A stretch of DNA of 64,000 nt from Citrobacter freundii (GTDB taxonomy: Bacteria > Pseudomonadota > Gammaproteobacteria > Enterobacterales > Enterobacteriaceae), in contig NZ_CP099222.1 of NCBI RefSeq assembly GCF_029717145.1, positions 1,550,001 to 1,614,000 of the forward strand, given 5' to 3'. Each line of letters opens with the position of its first letter. Positions within the stretch are counted from its first letter, which is position 1. Below the pieces are notes generated by a model that was not told the origin of the DNA, made no database searches, and was given only the letters and a program-made list of their open reading frames with translations. A program made the position numbers and the translations under genes. Positions 18,341 to 29,795 of the stretch are shown in pieces.

Positions 18341-20823
18341 AACTCAGTCGTCGTAGCTTTATGAAAGCTAACGCCGTTGCGGCCGCTGCGGCGGCTGCCG
18401 GGTTAAGCGTGCCGGGCGTTGCCCGCGCGGTAGTCGGTCAGCAAGAAGCGATCAAATGGGACAAAGCCCCGTGCCGTTTTTGCGGTACTGGCTGTGGCGT
18501 ATTGGTTGGCACCCAGCAAGGCCGTGTTGTGGCATGCCAGGGTGACCCGGAAGCGCCGGTTAACCGTGGACTTAACTGTATTAAAGGGTATTTCCTACCC
18601 AAAATCATGTACGGAAAAGACCGTTTAACGCAGCCAATGCTGCGCATGAAGGACGGGAAATATCACAAAGAAGGCGAGTTCACCCCGATTAGCTGGGATC
18701 AGGCCTTTGATGTGATGGAAGAAAAATTCAAAACGTCGCTGAAAGAGAAAGGACCTGATGCCATCGGCATGTTTGGTTCCGGTCAGTGGACCATCTGGGA
18801 AGGCTACGCCGCCGCGAAGCTGTTCAAAGCCGGTTTCCGTACCAACAATATCGACCCGAACGCACGTCACTGCATGGCGTCGGCGGTGGTTGGCTTTATG
18901 CGTACCTTTGGTATGGATGAGCCGATGGGCTGCTATGACGATATCGAACATGCGGATGCGTTCGTGCTGTGGGGTGCGAACATGGCGGAAATGCACCCAA
19001 TTCTGTGGTCGCGCATCACTAACCGTCGTCTGTCCGATCCCAACGTCAACGTTGCGGTTCTCTCTACCTATCAGCATCGTAGCTTTGAGCTGGCAGATAA
19101 CGGCATGGTCTTCACGCCGCAAAGCGACCTGGTGATCCTCAACTACATCGCCAACTATATCATTCAAAACAATGCGATAAACCAGGATTTCTTCAGCAAA
19201 CACGTTAACCTGCGCAAAGGTGCGACGGATATTGGCTACGGCTTACGCCCAACGCATCCGCTGGAAAAAGCCGCGAAAAACCCAGGTTCCGATGCGTCTG
19301 AGCCGATCAGCTTCGAAGAGTACAAGGCGTTTGTTGCGGACTATACGCTGGATAAAACCGCAGAAATGACCGGTGTGCCGAAAGATCAGCTGGAACAGCT
19401 GGCGCAACTGTATGCCGATCCGAAGAAGAAAGTTATCTCCTACTGGACGATGGGCTTTAACCAGCATACTCGCGGCGTATGGGCCAATAACCTGGTCTAT
19501 AACCTGCACCTGCTAACCGGCAAAATCTCTCAACCTGGCTGCGGACCGTTCTCGCTGACCGGTCAGCCTTCCGCCTGTGGTACCGCCCGTGAAGTGGGGA
19601 CGTTCTCTCACCGTCTGCCTGCGGACATGGTGGTGACTAACGAGAAGCACCGCGATATCTGTGAAAAACACTGGAATCTTCCGACCGGCACCATCCCGGC
19701 GAAAGTCGGTCTGCACGCCGTGGCGCAGGACCGTGCGCTGAAAGACGGCAAGCTGAATGTCTACTGGGTGATGTGTAACAACAACATGCAGGCCGGGCCA
19801 AACATCAACGAAGAGCGTATGCCGGGTTGGCGCGATCCGCGCAACTTTATCATCGTGTCCGATCCGTATCCGACTGTCAGCGCTCTGGCTGCCGACCTGA
19901 TCCTGCCGACCGCAATGTGGGTAGAAAAAGAAGGGGCCTACGGTAACGCCGAGCGTCGTACTCAGTTCTGGCGTCAGCAAATTAAAGCGCCGGGTGAAGC
20001 GAAGTCTGACCTGTGGCAAATGGTGCAGTTTGCCCGTCGTTTCAAAACCGAAGAGGTCTGGCCGGAGGAACTGCTGGCACAGAAACCGGAGCTGCGCGGT
20101 AAAACGCTGTACGACGTCCTGTTCGCCACGCCTGCGGTGACGAAATTCCCGCTGACGGAACTGGCTGACGATCAGCTGAACGATGAATCCCGCGAACTGG
20201 GCTTCTATCTGCAAAAAGGGCTGTTCGAAGAGTACGCCTGGTTTGGTCGCGGTCATGGTCACGATCTGGCGCCATTTGACGATTACCACAAAGCGCGCGG
20301 TTTACGCTGGCCGGTGGTCGACGGTAAAGAGACCCAGTGGCGCTACAGCGAAGGTAACGACCCTTACGTGAAGGTGGGCGAAAGCTACAAGTTCTACGGC
20401 AAGCCGGATGGCAAAGCGGTCATCTTCGCGCTGCCGTTTGAACCCGCCGCAGAAGCACCGGATAAAGAGTATGACCTGTGGCTCTCCACCGGTCGCGTGC
20501 TGGAGCACTGGCACACCGGTAGCATGACGCGCCGTGTACCTGAACTGCACCGCGCCTTCCCGGAAGCCGTCCTGTTTATTCATCCGCTGGATGCGAAAGC
20601 CCGCGATCTGCGTCGTGGTGACAAGGTGAAAGTGGTTTCCCGTCGTGGCGAAGTGATTTCGATTGTTGAAACCCGCGGTCGTAACCGCCCACCGCAGGGG
20701 CTGGTGTACATGCCGTTCTTCGACGCCGCACAGCTGGTGAACAACCTGACGCTGGATGCGACGGATCCGCTCTCTAAAGAGACGGATTTCAAGAAGTGCG
20801 CCGTGAAGCTGGCGAAGGTGTAA
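18337..20823 (+). CDS. napA: NapA periplasmic nitrate reductase catalytic subunit
   Basis: An 828-residue Mo-bisMGD enzyme that reduces nitrate to nitrite in the periplasm. The Tat signal is [20 protein letters not shown], cut near VARA. A 4Fe-4S cluster is held by [10 protein letters not shown] and the Cys in GLNCIKGYF. The Mo ligand Cys is at about residue 179 ([13 protein letters not shown]). The C-terminal MopB domain binds the second pterin. Length equals E. coli NapA. Electrons come from NapC through NapB and from NapGH. Confidence 0.97.
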   Translation: MKLSRRSFMKANAVAAAAAAAGLSVPGVARAVVGQQEAIKWDKAPCRFCGTGCGVLVGTQQGRVVACQGDPEAPVNRGLNCIKGYFLPKIMYGKDRLTQPMLRMKDGKYHKEGEFTPISWDQAFDVMEEKFKTSLKEKGPDAIGMFGSGQWTIWEGYAAAKLFKAGFRTNNIDPNARHCMASAVVGFMRTFGMDEPMGCYDDIEHADAFVLWGANMAEMHPILWSRITNRRLSDPNVNVAVLSTYQHRSFELADNGMVFTPQSDLVILNYIANYIIQNNAINQDFFSKHVNLRKGATDIGYGLRPTHPLEKAAKNPGSDASEPISFEEYKAFVADYTLDKTAEMTGVPKDQLEQLAQLYADPKKKVISYWTMGFNQHTRGVWANNLVYNLHLLTGKISQPGCGPFSLTGQPSACGTAREVGTFSHRLPADMVVTNEKHRDICEKHWNLPTGTIPAKVGLHAVAQDRALKDGKLNVYWVMCNNNMQAGPNINEERMPGWRDPRNFIIVSDPYPTVSALAADLILPTAMWVEKEGAYGNAERRTQFWRQQIKAPGEAKSDLWQMVQFARRFKTEEVWPEELLAQKPELRGKTLYDVLFATPAVTKFPLTELADDQLNDESRELGFYLQKGLFEEYAWFGRGHGHDLAPFDDYHKARGLRWPVVDGKETQWRYSEGNDPYVKVGESYKFYGKPDGKAVIFALPFEPAAEAPDKEYDLWLSTGRVLEHWHTGSMTRRVPELHRAFPEAVLFIHPLDAKARDLRRGDKVKVVSRRGEVISIVETRGRNRPPQGLVYMPFFDAAQLVNNLTLDATDPLSKETDFKKCAVKLAKV

Positions 20824-20829
20824 CGCGTT

Positions 20830-21525
20830 ATGTCCCGGTCAGCAAAACCCCAAAATGGCCGCCGCCGCTTTCTGCGCGATATGGTTCGCGCAGCGGGCGG
20901 GCTGGCCGCCGTTGGCGTGGTGCTGGGGTTGCAACAGCAAACTGCACGTGCAACCGGCGTGCGGTTGCGCCCGCCAGGGGCATTGGCTGAAGACGCCTTT
21001 GCCAGCGCCTGCGTGCGCTGTGGACAGTGCGTTCAGGCTTGCCCGTACGACACGCTGAAACTGGCGACGCTAGCCTCCGGGCTGGCAGCGGGGACGCCGT
21101 ATTTTATCACGCGCGACATTCCCTGCGAAATGTGTGAAGACATCCCGTGCGCCAAAGTCTGCCCAAGCGGCGCGTTGGACAAGGAGATCGAATCCATTGA
21201 CGATTCACGCATGGGACTGGCGGTACTGCTGGATCACGAGAACTGCCTCAACTATCAAGGGCTGCGCTGCGATGTCTGTTATCGCGAATGTCCAAAGATA
21301 GACGAGGCCATCACCCTGGAACTGGATCGCAATATGCGCACCGGTAAGCACGCGCGGTTTATTCCGACCGTACACAGCGATGCCTGCACCGGATGCGGTA
21401 AATGTGAAAAGGTCTGCGTGCTGGAACAGCCGGCAATAAAAGTGCTGCCGCTGTCGCTGGCGAAAGGGGAGTTGGGACACCATTACCGCTTCGGTTGGCT
21501 GGAGGGGAACAATGGCAAATCGTAA
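20830..21525 (+). CDS. napG: NapG ferredoxin-type quinol dehydrogenase subunit
   Basis: A 231-residue periplasmic iron-sulfur protein with a twin-arginine leader ([21 protein letters not shown]). Its four cysteine clusters are [35 protein letters not shown] and [11 protein letters not shown]. With NapH it passes electrons from ubiquinol to NapA. It starts 6 bp after napA and overlaps napH by 14 bp. Confidence 0.96.
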   Translation: MSRSAKPQNGRRRFLRDMVRAAGGLAAVGVVLGLQQQTARATGVRLRPPGALAEDAFASACVRCGQCVQACPYDTLKLATLASGLAAGTPYFITRDIPCEMCEDIPCAKVCPSGALDKEIESIDDSRMGLAVLLDHENCLNYQGLRCDVCYRECPKIDEAITLELDRNMRTGKHARFIPTVHSDACTGCGKCEKVCVLEQPAIKVLPLSLAKGELGHHYRFGWLEGNNGKS

Positions 21526-22375
21526 ACGTGATGCCGGGCGTGAAGCGCGGGAGAAAAAAGGCTGGTGGCGCAGCCACCGTTGGCTGGTGCTGCGTCGTCT
21601 GACGCAGTTTTTGGTGCTGGCAATGTTTCTCAGCGGCCCGTGGTTAGGGGGGTGGATCCTGCATGGCAATTACAGCAGCAGCCTGTTGCTGGATACCATC
21701 CCATTCACCGATCCGCTGATTACGCTGCAAAGCCTCGCCAGTGGACATCTGCCTGCGACCGTAGCGTTAATCGGTGCTGCACTTATTACGGGGCTGTATG
21801 CCCTGGCCGGTAAGCGGTTGTTTTGCAGCTGGGTCTGCCCAATGAACCCGGTCACTGATTTGGCAAGTGTGTTACGCAGAAGGTTTGACCTGAATCAGTC
21901 TGCGACTATTCCGCGCCATATACGGTACGTCCTGCTGGTCGTTATCCTGGTGGGATCCGCGCTGACCGGTACGCTGCTGTGGGAATGGATAAACCCGGTC
22001 TCTTTGCTGGGACGTAGCCTGGTAATGGGATTCGGTAGCGGTATCCTGCTGATTATTGCACTGTTTTTATTTGATTTACTGGTTGTTGAGCATGGCTGGT
22101 GCGGGCACCTTTGCCCATTAGGCGCTCTGTATAGCGTGCTGGGAAGCAAAGGGGTGTTAACCGTGTCAGCAAAAGAACGCGAGAGATGTAACCGCTGTAT
22201 GGATTGTTTTCATGTTTGCCCGGAACCGCATGTGCTACGTGCCCCGGTGCTGGATGAGCAAAGTCCGGTGCAGGTAACCAGTCGCGATTGCATGGGTTGC
22301 GGTCGCTGTGTGGATGTCTGTTCTGAGGATGTTTTTACAATAACAACACGATGGAGTTCGGGAGCGAAATCATGA
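21512..22375 (+). CDS. napH: NapH membrane quinol dehydrogenase subunit
   Basis: A 287-residue inner-membrane protein. About four helices are visible, with [12 protein letters not shown] and [11 protein letters not shown] motifs at the membrane edge. The C-terminal end holds two 4Fe-4S sites ([25 protein letters not shown]). It forms a quinol-oxidising complex with NapG. The gene overlaps napG by 14 bp and napB by 4 bp. Confidence 0.96.
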   Translation: MANRKRDAGREAREKKGWWRSHRWLVLRRLTQFLVLAMFLSGPWLGGWILHGNYSSSLLLDTIPFTDPLITLQSLASGHLPATVALIGAALITGLYALAGKRLFCSWVCPMNPVTDLASVLRRRFDLNQSATIPRHIRYVLLVVILVGSALTGTLLWEWINPVSLLGRSLVMGFGSGILLIIALFLFDLLVVEHGWCGHLCPLGALYSVLGSKGVLTVSAKERERCNRCMDCFHVCPEPHVLRAPVLDEQSPVQVTSRDCMGCGRCVDVCSEDVFTITTRWSSGAKS

Positions 22376-22821
22376 AAAGCCATGACCTGATTAAAGCGCT
22401 GAGTCAAATGGCGGCCGCGCTGGCCCTGGTAGTGAGTGGGGCCGTTTGGGCTGCAAACGGAGTGGATCTGAGCCAGTCACCGGAAGTCTCGGGGACCCAG
22501 GAAGGGGCGATTCGCATGCCGAAAGAGCAGGAGCGTATGCCGCTGAACTATGTTAACCAGCCGCCGATGGTCCCGCACAGCGTTGACGGTTACCAGGTAA
22601 CGACCAACACCAACCGCTGCCTGCAATGCCACGGCGTCGAAAGCTATCGCACCACCGGCGCGCCGCGCATTAGCCCGACGCACTTTATGGATAGCGATGG
22701 CAAAGTACTGGCGGAAGTCGCGCCGCGTCGCTATTTCTGTCTGCAGTGCCATGTCCCGCAGGCGGATGCTGCACCGATTGTCGAAAATACCTTCACCCCC
22801 TCGAAAGGTTACGGGAAATAA
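22372..22821 (+). CDS. napB: NapB dihaem cytochrome c subunit
   Basis: A 149-residue periplasmic electron-transfer subunit of nitrate reductase. It has a signal peptide (ending about VWAANG) and two haem-binding CLQCH motifs. The open frame extends seven codons upstream, but [13 protein letters not shown] overlaps the napH stop as ATGA and matches the E. coli N-terminus and length. Confidence 0.96.
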   Translation: MKSHDLIKALSQMAAALALVVSGAVWAANGVDLSQSPEVSGTQEGAIRMPKEQERMPLNYVNQPPMVPHSVDGYQVTTNTNRCLQCHGVESYRTTGAPRISPTHFMDSDGKVLAEVAPRRYFCLQCHVPQADAAPIVENTFTPSKGYGK

Positions 22822-22830
22822 GAGGTCATT

Positions 22831-23433
22831 ATGGAAAATTCTAACCGTAAACCAGGCTGGATTAAGCGCGTCTGGCAATGGTGGCGTCGCCCCAGCCGTC
22901 TGGCGCTCGGCACGCTGTTGTTAATCGGCTTTGTGGGCGGCATTATTTTCTGGGGCGGCTTTAATACCGGTATGGAAAAGGCCAATACGGAAGAGTTCTG
23001 CATTAGCTGTCACGAAATGCGCAACACGGTATACCAGGAATACATGGAAACCGTACACTACAACAACCGCAGTGGTGTACGAGCTACGTGTCCTGATTGC
23101 CACGTCCCGCACGAGTGGGGCCCGAAAATGATCCGTAAAATCAAGGCCAGCAAAGAACTGTACGCGAAAGCACTGGGGTTGATAGATACACCGCAAAAAT
23201 TTGAAGACCATCGTCTGACGATGGCGCAAAATGAATGGCGGCGTATGAAAGACAATAATTCGCAAGAGTGTCGTAACTGCCACAACTTCGAGTTTATGGA
23301 TTTAACTGCCCAGAAAGGCGTGGCGGCTAAAATGCATGACCAGGCCGTAAAAGAAGGGCAAACGTGTATTGACTGTCATAAAGGGATTGCACACAAGCTG
23401 CCTGATATGCGCGAAGTCAAACCGGGCTTTTAA
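22831..23433 (+). CDS. napC: NapC tetrahaem quinol dehydrogenase
   Basis: A 200-residue NapC/NirT-family protein. One N-terminal membrane helix (about residues 28-48) anchors a periplasmic domain with four CxxCH motifs (CISCH, CPDCH, CRNCH, CIDCH). It oxidises menaquinol or ubiquinol and reduces NapB. It is the last nap gene; ccmA follows after 19 bp, so nap and ccm are read together. Confidence 0.96.
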   Translation: MENSNRKPGWIKRVWQWWRRPSRLALGTLLLIGFVGGIIFWGGFNTGMEKANTEEFCISCHEMRNTVYQEYMETVHYNNRSGVRATCPDCHVPHEWGPKMIRKIKASKELYAKALGLIDTPQKFEDHRLTMAQNEWRRMKDNNSQECRNCHNFEFMDLTAQKGVAAKMHDQAVKEGQTCIDCHKGIAHKLPDMREVKPGF

Positions 23434-23452
23434 CAGGATGTAAATAATCAGG

Positions 23453-24073
23453 ATGCTTGAAGCCAGAGAACTGCTCTGTGAGCGAGATGACAGAATACTG
23501 TTTAGCGAGCTGTCATTTCGCGTTAACGCAGGGGAATGGGTGCAAATTACCGGAAGTAACGGTGCGGGGAAAACGACCCTGTTGCGGTTGCTTACCGGGC
23601 TGGCTCGTCCTGATGCCGGAGACGTTCTCTGGCAAGGTCAACCGCTGCATCAGGTGCGGGACAATTTCCATCAGGAACTGCTGTGGATCGGACATCAGCC
23701 GGGGATAAAAACCCGGCTTTCGGCGTTGGAGAATCTGCGGTTTTTCCATCATGATGGCGATATCGCCCAGTGTCTGGAGGCGCTGGCACAGGCAGGTCTT
23801 GCCGGATATGAAGATATTCCGGTCAATCAGCTCTCCGCCGGGCAGCAGCGTCGTGTTGCGCTGGCTCGCCTGTGGCTAACCCGCGCCCGACTGTGGATCC
23901 TCGATGAACCGTTCACCGCGATTGATGTTAATGGCGTTGAGCGTCTCACCCAACGTATGGCACAGCATACGGAGCAGGGCGGAGTTGTTATTCTGACGAC
24001 TCACCAACCTCTCAATGTAGAAACCAATAAAGTGCGGCGCATCGCGCTGACCCGCGAGAGGACAGCACAATGA
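23453..24073 (+). CDS. ccmA: CcmA haem exporter ATP-binding subunit
   Basis: A 206-residue ABC ATPase of cytochrome c maturation System I. Walker A is GSNGAGKTT, the signature is QLSAGQQRR and Walker B is LWILDEP. With CcmB and CcmC it drives release of haem-loaded CcmE. The ATG at 23453 follows an AGGA site. The end overlaps ccmB by 4 bp. Confidence 0.95.
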   Translation: MLEARELLCERDDRILFSELSFRVNAGEWVQITGSNGAGKTTLLRLLTGLARPDAGDVLWQGQPLHQVRDNFHQELLWIGHQPGIKTRLSALENLRFFHHDGDIAQCLEALAQAGLAGYEDIPVNQLSAGQQRRVALARLWLTRARLWILDEPFTAIDVNGVERLTQRMAQHTEQGGVVILTTHQPLNVETNKVRRIALTRERTAQ

Positions 24074-24729
24074 TGTGGCGAATTTTCCGTTTAGAACTGC
24101 GGGTTGCGTTTCGTCATAGTGCGGAGATCGCCAATCCGTTATGGTTCTTCCTGATTGTGATTACGTTATTCCCGCTGAGCATTGGCCCAGAGCCACAGCT
24201 GTTGGCGCGCATTGCGCCGGGGATTATCTGGGTGGCGGCATTACTGGCGTCGTTGCTGGCGCTGGAACGCTTATTCCGTGATGACCTGCAGGACGGTAGC
24301 CTTGAGCAGCTGATGCTGTTGCCGTTACCGTTACCGGCTGTGGTGCTGGCGAAGGTGATGGCGCATTGGGTAGTGACTGGCCTGCCGCTGCTGATCCTCT
24401 CGCCGTTGGTGGCGTTGCTGCTGGGCATGGATATGTACGGGTGGCAAATTATGGCGCTAACCCTGCTGCTCGGCACGCCAACACTGGGTTTTCTCGGGGC
24501 ACCGGGCGTGGGGTTAACGGTGGGATTAAAGCGTGGCGGCGTATTGTTAAGTGTACTGGTGCTACCGCTCACGATTCCATTACTGATTTTTGCTACCGCC
24601 GCGATGGATGCTGCCTCAATGCACTTACCCGTTGAAGGCTACATGGCGATTCTGGGCGCACTGTTGGTTGGCAGCGCAACGTTAAGTCCGTTTGCGACAG
24701 CGGCGGCGCTACGTATTAGCGTGCAGTAA
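24070..24729 (+). CDS. ccmB: CcmB haem exporter membrane subunit
   Basis: A 219-residue inner-membrane protein with about six helices, nearly identical to E. coli CcmB ([20 protein letters not shown]). It is the membrane partner of CcmA in the CcmABCD complex. A REP element rather than a close start codon follows it, so the ccmB-ccmC junction is looser than the rest of the operon. Confidence 0.95.
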   Translation: MMWRIFRLELRVAFRHSAEIANPLWFFLIVITLFPLSIGPEPQLLARIAPGIIWVAALLASLLALERLFRDDLQDGSLEQLMLLPLPLPAVVLAKVMAHWVVTGLPLLILSPLVALLLGMDMYGWQIMALTLLLGTPTLGFLGAPGVGLTVGLKRGGVLLSVLVLPLTIPLLIFATAAMDAASMHLPVEGYMAILGALLVGSATLSPFATAAALRISVQ

Positions 24730-24730
24730 C

Positions 24731-24767
24731 TGTAGGCCGGATAAGGCGCAAGCGCGGCCATCTGGCA
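24731..24767. repeat. REP element inside the ccm operon
   Basis: TGTAGGCCGGATAAGGCGCA followed by AGCGCGGCCATCTGGCA is a single REP unit in the 82-bp gap between ccmB and ccmC. Confidence 0.85.
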
Positions 24768-24811
24768 CCAAGGTAATTTCATTTGTTTTGCTTGAGTCTG
24801 GTGACTGAACT

Positions 24812-25549
24812 ATGTGGAAAATACTTCATCAACTGGCGATGCCCCCACGGCTCTATCAGATCTGTGGCTGGTTTATCCCGTGGCTGGCCATTGCCAGCGC
24901 AGTGGTACTGGTAACGGGCTGGATCTGGGGATTTGGCTTTGCACCCGCGGATTATCAGCAGGGACAAAGTTATCGCATCATCTACCTGCACGTCCCGGCG
25001 GCAATCTGGTCGATGGGCATTTACGCCTCAATGGCGGTTGCCGCGTTTATCGGCCTGGTCTGGCAGATGAAAATGGCCAACCTGGCGCTGGCGGCGATGG
25101 CGCCCATTGGTGTGGTGTTTACCTTTATTGCCCTGGTGACCGGTTCTGCATGGGGTAAACCGATGTGGGGAACCTGGTGGGTGTGGGATGCCAGACTCAC
25201 CTCTGAACTGGTGCTGCTGTTTCTCTACGTTGGCGCGATTGCGCTGTGGCACGCATTTGATGACCGCCGTGTAGCAGGGCGTGCCGCGGGGATTCTGGTG
25301 CTGATTGGCGTGGTGAACTTACCGATCATTCACTACTCGGTGGAGTGGTGGAATACGCTGCACCAGGGGTCAACCCGTATGCAGCAAAGTATCGACCCGG
25401 CTATGCGCGCGCCGCTGCGTCTGGCGATCGTCGGTTACCTGTTACTGTTTGTCACGCTGACGCTGATGCGCATGCGTAACCTGATTTTGTTGATGGAAAA
25501 ACGCCGCCCGTGGGTGAGTGAACTGATCTTAAAAAGAGGCCGCCAATGA
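24812..25549 (+). CDS. ccmC: CcmC haem-handling protein
   Basis: A 245-residue inner-membrane protein with six helices and the tryptophan-rich WWD motif (WGTWWVWDARLT) flanked by conserved His residues. It presents haem to CcmE for covalent attachment. Length equals E. coli CcmC. It overlaps ccmD by 4 bp. Confidence 0.96.
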   Translation: MWKILHQLAMPPRLYQICGWFIPWLAIASAVVLVTGWIWGFGFAPADYQQGQSYRIIYLHVPAAIWSMGIYASMAVAAFIGLVWQMKMANLALAAMAPIGVVFTFIALVTGSAWGKPMWGTWWVWDARLTSELVLLFLYVGAIALWHAFDDRRVAGRAAGILVLIGVVNLPIIHYSVEWWNTLHQGSTRMQQSIDPAMRAPLRLAIVGYLLLFVTLTLMRMRNLILLMEKRRPWVSELILKRGRQ

Positions 25550-25758
25550 CCCCTGCATTTGCATCCTGGAGTGATTTTTTCGCCATGGGCGGTTACGCCT
25601 TGTATGTCTGGCTGGCCGTGGCGATGAGCGTTATCCCGCTGACGGTGCTGGTACTGCATTCCGCGCTACAGCACCGCGCGATTTTACGCGGCGTGGCGCA
25701 GCAGCGGGCAAGAGAAGCCCGCATGCGTGCGGCGCAAGTACAACGGGAGGCGGCGTGA
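25546..25758 (+). CDS. ccmD: CcmD small membrane subunit
   Basis: A 70-residue protein with a single membrane helix (about residues 15-38) and a basic, helical C-terminal tail ([16 protein letters not shown]). It helps holo-CcmE leave the CcmABC complex. Overlaps ccmC by 4 bp and ccmE by 4 bp. Confidence 0.94.
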   Translation: MTPAFASWSDFFAMGGYALYVWLAVAMSVIPLTVLVLHSALQHRAILRGVAQQRAREARMRAAQVQREAA

Positions 25759-26234
25759 ATATTCGACGTAAAAATCGGCTATGGATAGCCTGTGCGGTAC
25801 TGGCGGGCCTGGCATTGACCATCACGCTGGTGCTTTACGCGCTGCGTTCCAATATCGACTTGTTCTATACGCCGGGCGAAATCCTCTACGGCAAGCGTGA
25901 AACCCAGCAGATGCCAGAAGTCGGCCAACGCCTGCGCGTGGGTGGCATGGTCATGCCGGGCAGTGTAAAGCGTGACCCGCAATCGCTGAAGGTGAATTTC
26001 AGCATCTATGACGCCGAAGGCGTGGTGGATGTGACGTATGAAGGCATCCTGCCGGATCTGTTCCGTGAAGGGCAGGGCGTCGTTGTTCAGGGTGAGCTGG
26101 GCGAGGGGAATCATGTTCAGGCAAAAGAAGTTCTCGCCAAACATGATGAGAATTACACCCCGCCGGAAGTCGAAAAAGCGATGCAGGAAAACCATCGTCG
26201 CCCGGAAAGTGTGTATAAGGATAAAACGTCATGA
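25755..26234 (+). CDS. ccmE: CcmE haem chaperone
   Basis: A 159-residue periplasmic protein on an N-terminal anchor helix. Haem is bound covalently to His130 in [12 protein letters not shown]. It carries haem from CcmC to the CcmFH ligase. The start is GTG at 25755, overlapping the ccm[17 protein letters not shown] matches the family. Confidence 0.95.
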   Translation: MNIRRKNRLWIACAVLAGLALTITLVLYALRSNIDLFYTPGEILYGKRETQQMPEVGQRLRVGGMVMPGSVKRDPQSLKVNFSIYDAEGVVDVTYEGILPDLFREGQGVVVQGELGEGNHVQAKEVLAKHDENYTPPEVEKAMQENHRRPESVYKDKTS

Positions 26235-28186
26235 TGCCTGAAATTGGCAACGGGCTGCTGTGCCTGGCGCTTGGCGTCGCATTGCTGCTCTCGGTTTATC
26301 CGCTGTGGGGCGTTGCGCGCGGCGATGTACGGATGATGGCCTCTGCGCGGCCCTTTGCCTGGCTGTTGTTTATCTGTGTGATGGGCGCGTTTTTGGTGTT
26401 GATTAACGCCTTTGTGGTCAATGACTTTACCGTGACCTACGTCGCCAGTAACTCTAATACCCAGCTTCCGGTCTGGTATCGTGTGGCGGCCACGTGGGGC
26501 GCGCATGAAGGCTCGCTGCTGCTGTGGGTGCTGCTGATGAGTGGCTGGACCTTTGCCGTGGCGCTGTTTAGTCAGCGTATGCCGCTGGATATCGTCGCCC
26601 GTGTGCTGGCGGTGATGGGGATGGTTAGCGTCGGCTTCCTGCTGTTTATTCTGTTTACCTCCAACCCGTTTTCCCGCACGCTGCCGGACTTCCCGATAGA
26701 AGGGCGCGATCTGAACCCGCTGTTGCAGGATCCGGGGCTTATTTTCCACCCGCCGCTGCTGTATATGGGCTATGTCGGCTTCTCCGTTGCCTTTGCTTTT
26801 GCCATTGCAGCGCTGATGAGCGGGCGTCTGGACAGCACCTTTGCCCGTTTTTCACGCCCGTGGACGCTGGCGGCGTGGGTGTTTCTGACGCTGGGTATTG
26901 TGCTCGGTTCGGCCTGGGCTTACTACGAGTTGGGCTGGGGTGGCTGGTGGTTCTGGGATCCGGTAGAGAACGCCTCGTTTATGCCGTGGCTGGTGGGGAC
27001 GGCGCTGATGCACTCCCTGGCCGTTACGGAGCAACGCGCCAGCTTTAAGGCCTGGACGTTACTGCTGTCGATCTGCGCGTTCTCACTGTGCCTGTTGGGG
27101 ACGTTCCTCGTGCGCTCGGGCGTGCTGGTGTCGGTACATGCCTTCGCCTCCGATCCGTCGCGCGGGATGTTTATCCTGGCCTTTATGGTGCTGGTGATTG
27201 GTGGTTCACTGCTGCTGTTTGCGGTACGTGGGCATAAGGTTCGATCGCGGGTCAATAACGCACTGTGGTCGCGTGAATCGCTGCTGCTGGGGAACAACGT
27301 TTTGCTGATTGCCGCCATGCTGGTAGTCCTGCTGGGCACGCTGCTGCCGCTGGTGCATAAACAGCTGGGGCTGGGCAGTATTTCGATTGGTGAGCCGTTC
27401 TTTAATACCATGTTCACCTGGCTGATGGCACCGTTCGCGCTGTTGCTGGGGATTGGACCGCTGGTGCGCTGGGGACGCGACCGACCGCGCAAACTAAAAA
27501 CGTTGCTGATTATCGCTTTTGTCACCACGCTGGTAATGTCCGTGCTGCTGCCGTGGTTGTTTGAGGATCGCATTGCCGCGATGACCGTCGTCGGCATGGC
27601 AATGGCCTGCTGGATATTTGTGCTGGCCATGTCTGAGGCATTTCTGCGTATTTCACGCGGCACGAAGCTGACGCCGAGTTACTGGGGTATGGTGTCGGGT
27701 CACGTAGGGCTTGCCGTCACTATCGTCGGTATTGCGTTTAGCCAGAACTACAGCGTTGAACGCGATGTGCGCATGAAGGCGGGCGATAGTGTCGGCATTC
27801 ATGATTACCAGTTCACCTTCCGTGAAGTGAAAGATATCACCGGTCCTAACTATCGCGGCGGTGTCGCGATTATTGGCGTCACGCGTGACGGCAAACCGGA
27901 AGCGACGCTGCATGCGGAAAAACGCTTTTATAACAGCACCAGCTCGATGATGACCGAGGCGGCCATTGACGGCGGATTTACCCGTGACCTGTACGCGGCG
28001 CTGGGCGAGGAGCTGGACAACGGCGCATGGGCCGTGCGTCTGTATTACAAACCGTTTATTCGCTGGATTTGGGCCGGAGGGTTACTGATGGCGCTGGGCG
28101 GATTGTTCTGCCTGTTTGATCCGCGCTATCGCCAGCGCACGCGTCCCCGCACTGCAGGGCAAGAAAAAGCGCCGGAGGCTGTATGA
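26231..28186 (+). CDS. ccmF: CcmF cytochrome c haem lyase subunit
   Basis: A 651-residue multi-helix inner-membrane protein (E. coli 647) with the WWD haem-binding domain ([19 protein letters not shown]). It ligates haem from CcmE to CxxCH cysteines of apocytochromes, in complex with CcmH. It overlaps ccmE and ccmG by 4 bp each. Confidence 0.96.
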   Translation: MMPEIGNGLLCLALGVALLLSVYPLWGVARGDVRMMASARPFAWLLFICVMGAFLVLINAFVVNDFTVTYVASNSNTQLPVWYRVAATWGAHEGSLLLWVLLMSGWTFAVALFSQRMPLDIVARVLAVMGMVSVGFLLFILFTSNPFSRTLPDFPIEGRDLNPLLQDPGLIFHPPLLYMGYVGFSVAFAFAIAALMSGRLDSTFARFSRPWTLAAWVFLTLGIVLGSAWAYYELGWGGWWFWDPVENASFMPWLVGTALMHSLAVTEQRASFKAWTLLLSICAFSLCLLGTFLVRSGVLVSVHAFASDPSRGMFILAFMVLVIGGSLLLFAVRGHKVRSRVNNALWSRESLLLGNNVLLIAAMLVVLLGTLLPLVHKQLGLGSISIGEPFFNTMFTWLMAPFALLLGIGPLVRWGRDRPRKLKTLLIIAFVTTLVMSVLLPWLFEDRIAAMTVVGMAMACWIFVLAMSEAFLRISRGTKLTPSYWGMVSGHVGLAVTIVGIAFSQNYSVERDVRMKAGDSVGIHDYQFTFREVKDITGPNYRGGVAIIGVTRDGKPEATLHAEKRFYNSTSSMMTEAAIDGGFTRDLYAALGEELDNGAWAVRLYYKPFIRWIWAGGLLMALGGLFCLFDPRYRQRTRPRTAGQEKAPEAV

Positions 28187-28740
28187 AGCGCAACGCACTG
28201 TTAATTCCGTTTATTATTTTTCTCGTGATTGCCGCAGCGTTGCTGTGGCAGCTGGCACGTAACGCGCAGGGCGACGATCCTACAAATCTGGAGTCGGCGC
28301 TGATCGGTAAACCGGTACCGACATTCCGTCTGGAGTCGCTGGAGAACCCGGGTCAGCATTATCAGGCCGATGTGCTTACGCAGGGCAAGCCGGTATTGCT
28401 TAACGTCTGGGCGACCTGGTGTCCGACCTGTCGCGCTGAACATCAGTATCTGAACCAGCTTTCAGCGCAGGGCATTCGGGTTGTGGGTCTGAACTACAAA
28501 GACGATCGCCAGAAAGCTATTGTCTGGCTGAAAGAGCTGGGTAATCCGTATGCGCTGAGCCTGTTTGACGGCGACGGGATGCTGGGTCTGGATCTGGGGG
28601 TGTACGGCGCGCCGGAAACGTTCCTGATCGACGGGAAAGGCATTATTCGTTACCGCCATGCCGGTGATTTAAACGCCAGGGTGTGGGAGAGCGAGCTCAA
28701 ACCGTTGTGGGATAAGTACAGTAAGGAGGCCGCGCAATGA
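28183..28740 (+). CDS. ccmG: CcmG (DsbE) thiol:disulfide oxidoreductase
   Basis: A 185-residue membrane-anchored thioredoxin-fold protein with the active site WATWCPTCRAEH. It keeps apocytochrome or CcmH cysteines reduced, with electrons from DsbD. The N-terminal helix is an uncleaved anchor. Overlaps both neighbours by 4 bp. Confidence 0.96.
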   Translation: MKRNALLIPFIIFLVIAAALLWQLARNAQGDDPTNLESALIGKPVPTFRLESLENPGQHYQADVLTQGKPVLLNVWATWCPTCRAEHQYLNQLSAQGIRVVGLNYKDDRQKAIVWLKELGNPYALSLFDGDGMLGLDLGVYGAPETFLIDGKGIIRYRHAGDLNARVWESELKPLWDKYSKEAAQ

Positions 28741-29786
28741 GGTTTTTACTGGGCGTGCTGATGCTGATTGTCTCAGGTTCGGCGTTGGCCACTATCGATG
28801 TAATGCAGTTCAAGGACGAAGCGCAGGAGCAGCAGTTCCGCCAGCTTACCGAGCAGCTGCGTTGTCCAAAATGTCAGAACAACAGCATTGCTGATTCGAA
28901 CTCGATGATTGCCACCGACCTGCGTCAGAAAGTGTATGAGCTGATGCAAGAAGGGAAAAGCCAGAAAGAGATCGTCGATTACATGGTGGCGCGTTATGGC
29001 AACTTCGTGACCTACGATCCGCCGCTGACACCACTGACCGTACTGCTGTGGGTGATGCCGCTGGTGGCGATTGGTCTGGGAGGCTGGATTATCTTCGCCC
29101 GTTCTCGTCGTCGCGTTCGCCTGAAGCAGGAAGAATTTCCTGACGATACCACACCGGATGGCACGCGGGGTGGATGGTGGCTGTTTGCACCTGGCGTGGT
29201 GGTGGCGCTTGTGGTGGGTGCGGTGAGCTATTACCACACCGGTAATTATAAGCAGGTAAAAGTTTGGCAGCAGGCCACCGCCCAGGCTCCGGGGTTGCTG
29301 GAACGCGCGTTGGATCCGAAAGCCGAGCCGCTGAATGAAGAGGATATGACGCGCCTGGCGCTGGGGCTGCGTACGCGGCTGCAATCTGACGCCGGAAACG
29401 TTGAAGGCTGGATCATGCTCGGGCGTATTGGCATGGTATTAGGCAATGCCAGTACGGCGACCGAAGCCTATGCTAACGCTTACCGGCTGGATCCGAAAAA
29501 TAGCGATGCCGCGCTGGGTTATGCGGAAGCGTTGACCCGTTCCTCCGATCCGGACGATAACCGCCGGGGAGGAGAACTGCTGCGTCAACTAGTCAGAAGC
29601 GATCATGCCAACGTCCGTGTGCTGAGTATGTATGCGTTTAATGCGTTTGAGCAGCAGCGCTTTGGTGAAGCGGTCGCCGCGTGGGAGATGATGCTGAAAT
29701 TATTACCTGCCAACGATACCCGCCGCTCGGTGATTGAGCGCAGCATTAAACAAGCGCTGGAACAGCTGTCGCCGCAGGAGAAATAA
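28737..29786 (+). CDS. ccmH: CcmH apocytochrome c reductase/TPR subunit
   Basis: A 349-residue protein with two parts, as in E. coli. The CcmL-like N-terminal domain has a signal peptide and the redox motif LRCPKCQNNSIADS. After a second membrane helix the CcmI-like C-terminal part carries TPR repeats (about residues 200-320) that hold the apocytochrome C-terminus. It is the last gene of the nap-ccm operon. Confidence 0.95.
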   Translation: MRFLLGVLMLIVSGSALATIDVMQFKDEAQEQQFRQLTEQLRCPKCQNNSIADSNSMIATDLRQKVYELMQEGKSQKEIVDYMVARYGNFVTYDPPLTPLTVLLWVMPLVAIGLGGWIIFARSRRRVRLKQEEFPDDTTPDGTRGGWWLFAPGVVVALVVGAVSYYHTGNYKQVKVWQQATAQAPGLLERALDPKAEPLNEEDMTRLALGLRTRLQSDAGNVEGWIMLGRIGMVLGNASTATEAYANAYRLDPKNSDAALGYAEALTRSSDPDDNRRGGELLRQLVRSDHANVRVLSMYAFNAFEQQRFGEAVAAWEMMLKLLPANDTRRSVIERSIKQALEQLSPQEK

Positions 29787-29795
29787 GCGTGGAAG

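Noticed and set aside
19513-20289. A 258-codon minus-strand frame inside napA
   Set aside because: It is antisense to the conserved NapA C-terminal half, with Arg/His/Val-rich low-sense composition and no family resemblance.
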